Of a DNA stretch of 64,000 nt, positions 63,235 to 64,000 are shown piece after piece. Positions within the stretch are counted from its first letter, which is position 1. Each line of letters begins with the position of its first letter. The stretch is from Kordia jejudonensis (lineage in GTDB: Bacteria > Bacteroidota > Bacteroidia > Flavobacteriales > Flavobacteriaceae). Under the pieces are notes generated by a model, which saw only the letters and a list, made by a program, of their open reading frames with translations, had not been told where the DNA came from and ran no database searches. The stretch spans positions 79,895 to 143,894 of the forward strand of contig NZ_LBMG01000009.1 in NCBI RefSeq assembly GCF_001005315.1. Reading direction: 5' to 3'. The position numbers and the translations under genes were made by a program.

Positions 63235-64000
63235 CTTACCTCGTGAAATTTTTTCATTTTGTTTGTGTTTGAGTTACTTTTTTTAACACTGTAACTTACT
63301 GATAATGTATTTATTATATTTAATACTGGATTCACTTCTAAACTTAGATAACTATCATTTTGACGGTTATACCTAATTCCATTAGGGAACAATAGATTTT
63401 GCAATTTCTGTTTTACCATACAATCTGATAACTCCCACATATTAGGTAAGTTAGCTAGTAATTTTATTGAGTTTTCAACATGTAAATTAAACTTAGATTT
63501 TTCAATTGTACTTTTTTCAATTTCCTTCAATACTCCTGCTTCTTCCAATTTTAATTTTTCACTATGCTTACTGTAAAGTTCCATATTTATTTCGCCATAT
63601 ACAAAACGTTCCTCTACTTTTTCAATCTTTTCTTTAATTGCCTTTAGATTGTATCTTAAATGCTCTGTAACATCTTTATTTGATTCATTGTAATACTCAA
63701 AGGTATATTTCATTTGAAGTTTTAACGGTGCAATGAATTTTTCGTCTATTTGAAATGTCGTTAAAAGGTTTTTAAACTTCTCGTTTAATTTATCGGCACG
63801 ACTGTAACCGCTACAACCTTTTGCGTTACATCTGTAATAGTTTATCTTATATACTTTTTCTGTATATCCCGTGATTGGTTTTCCGCAACTATCACAAGTT
63901 ATAAATCCTTTTAATGGCAAATGCGGATTGTTCTTTTTATGCTTAAAACCAGCGCCATTCTTTTTTGCGTTGATATTATTGACTTTTAAAAACAATTGCT
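63198..64000 (-). CDS. Serine site-specific recombinase, C-terminal part (runs off the window)
   Basis: The frame is open to the last base, so the N-terminal resolvase catalytic domain is outside the window. Visible: zinc-ribbon of large serine recombinases (FITCDSCGKPITGYTEKVYK; YRCNAKGCSGY), then a coiled-coil region (~KAIKEKIEKVEERFVYG). The C-terminal LGKNLGKFMWF is encoded by dispersed-repeat copy 3, suggesting that an insertion replaced the native C-terminus. May mark an integrated element beyond the window. Confidence 0.82.
   Translation of the reverse strand, partial: QLFLKVNNINAKKNGAGFKHKKNNPHLPLKGFITCDSCGKPITGYTEKVYKINYYRCNAKGCSGYSRADKLNEKFKNLLTTFQIDEKFIAPLKLQMKYTFEYYNESNKDVTEHLRYNLKAIKEKIEKVEERFVYGEINMELYSKHSEKLKLEEAGVLKEIEKSTIEKSKFNLHVENSIKLLANLPNMWELSDCMVKQKLQNLLFPNGIRYNRQNDSYLSLEVNPVLNIINTLSVSYSVKKSNSNTNKMKKFHEVSLGKNLGKFMWF

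Noticed and set aside
63198..64000. Prophage or integrative element
   Set aside because: Only a partial recombinase is visible; no attachment site, structural or replication genes are in the window.
1..64000. tRNA, rRNA and riboswitch genes
   Set aside because: No cloverleaf, rRNA segment or known riboswitch core was recognised by eye on either strand; a covariance-model scan was not possible.

Overview
The window looks like chromosomal DNA of an AT-rich marine-type member of the Flavobacteriaceae. The evidence is the TAnnTTTG-type -7 promoter boxes, weak ribosome sites, many lipoproteins and TonB-type barrels, and conserved flavobacterial small proteins (Lacal_2735-like, DUF1328). Four short Gly-Gly leader peptides of the kind abundant in Kordia also fit; the genus is an inference. 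No rRNA or tRNA gene was seen.

Layout. 1-7.7 kb: the N-terminal part of a secreted C-type-lectin protein, two paralogous secreted proteins, a TonB-dependent-type barrel, and a TPR/AraC one-component regulator. 7.8-15.4 kb: an orphan precursor peptide, a YoaP-like acetyltransferase, the GTPase der coupled to a stand-alone GldM-N-like protein, a duplicated palindromic repeat (12.4-12.9 kb), and era with a choice-of-anchor lipoprotein. 15.5-20.5 kb: a TetR-type regulator followed by SulP transporter, universal stress protein and beta-carbonic anhydrase (probable bicarbonate uptake), then two tiny genes. 21.1-26.5 kb: a Crp/Fnr regulator and a set of sulfane-sulfur/sulfite genes (TauE/SafE exporter, MBL-rhodanese, rhodanese, two YeeE/YedE half-transporters).

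26.7-45.2 kb: a gluzincin-type protease, a LuxR-type two-component pair, secreted, MORN and TPR proteins, methyltransferases, a GAF kinase, an FAD oxidoreductase with a DinB-like protein, CorA and two MscS channels. 45.5-51.6 kb: a degenerate SRAP protein coupled to a cardiolipin synthase, an AraC regulator, outer-membrane proteins, a second orphan precursor and a patatin. 51.7-55.2 kb: a PAS kinase, a receiver-Crp fusion and a universal stress protein. 55.3-57.3 kb: the TIGR03915/TIGR03916 radical-SAM DNA-metabolism pair. 57.5-64 kb: a RICIN-like protein, a third short Gly-Gly peptide, topoisomerase IB, a lipoprotein/hemerythrin/DUF2383 stress group, a fourth precursor, and a serine recombinase cut by the window edge.

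The strongest new observation is a self-contained regulon at 21.1-25.5 kb. Five transcription units, including the crp/fnr gene itself, carry a TGTAAC-N4-GTTAC palindrome whose centre lies exactly 33 bp upstream of the centre of a -7 box, which is class-II activator geometry. The regulator has Val where E. coli CRP has Glu181, matching the A:T at half-site position 7, and three cysteines (84, 90, 91) in the region of the nucleotide-binding cassette. It is therefore a good candidate for a persulfide- or sulfite-responsive Crp/Fnr protein. A second set of promoters (8138, 11757, 54016) has the same geometry but an FNR-like ATGAC-N4-RTCA box. One of them lies directly downstream of the receiver-Crp fusion gene.

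Non-coding DNA is rich in MITE-like elements and in heptanucleotide tandem repeats.
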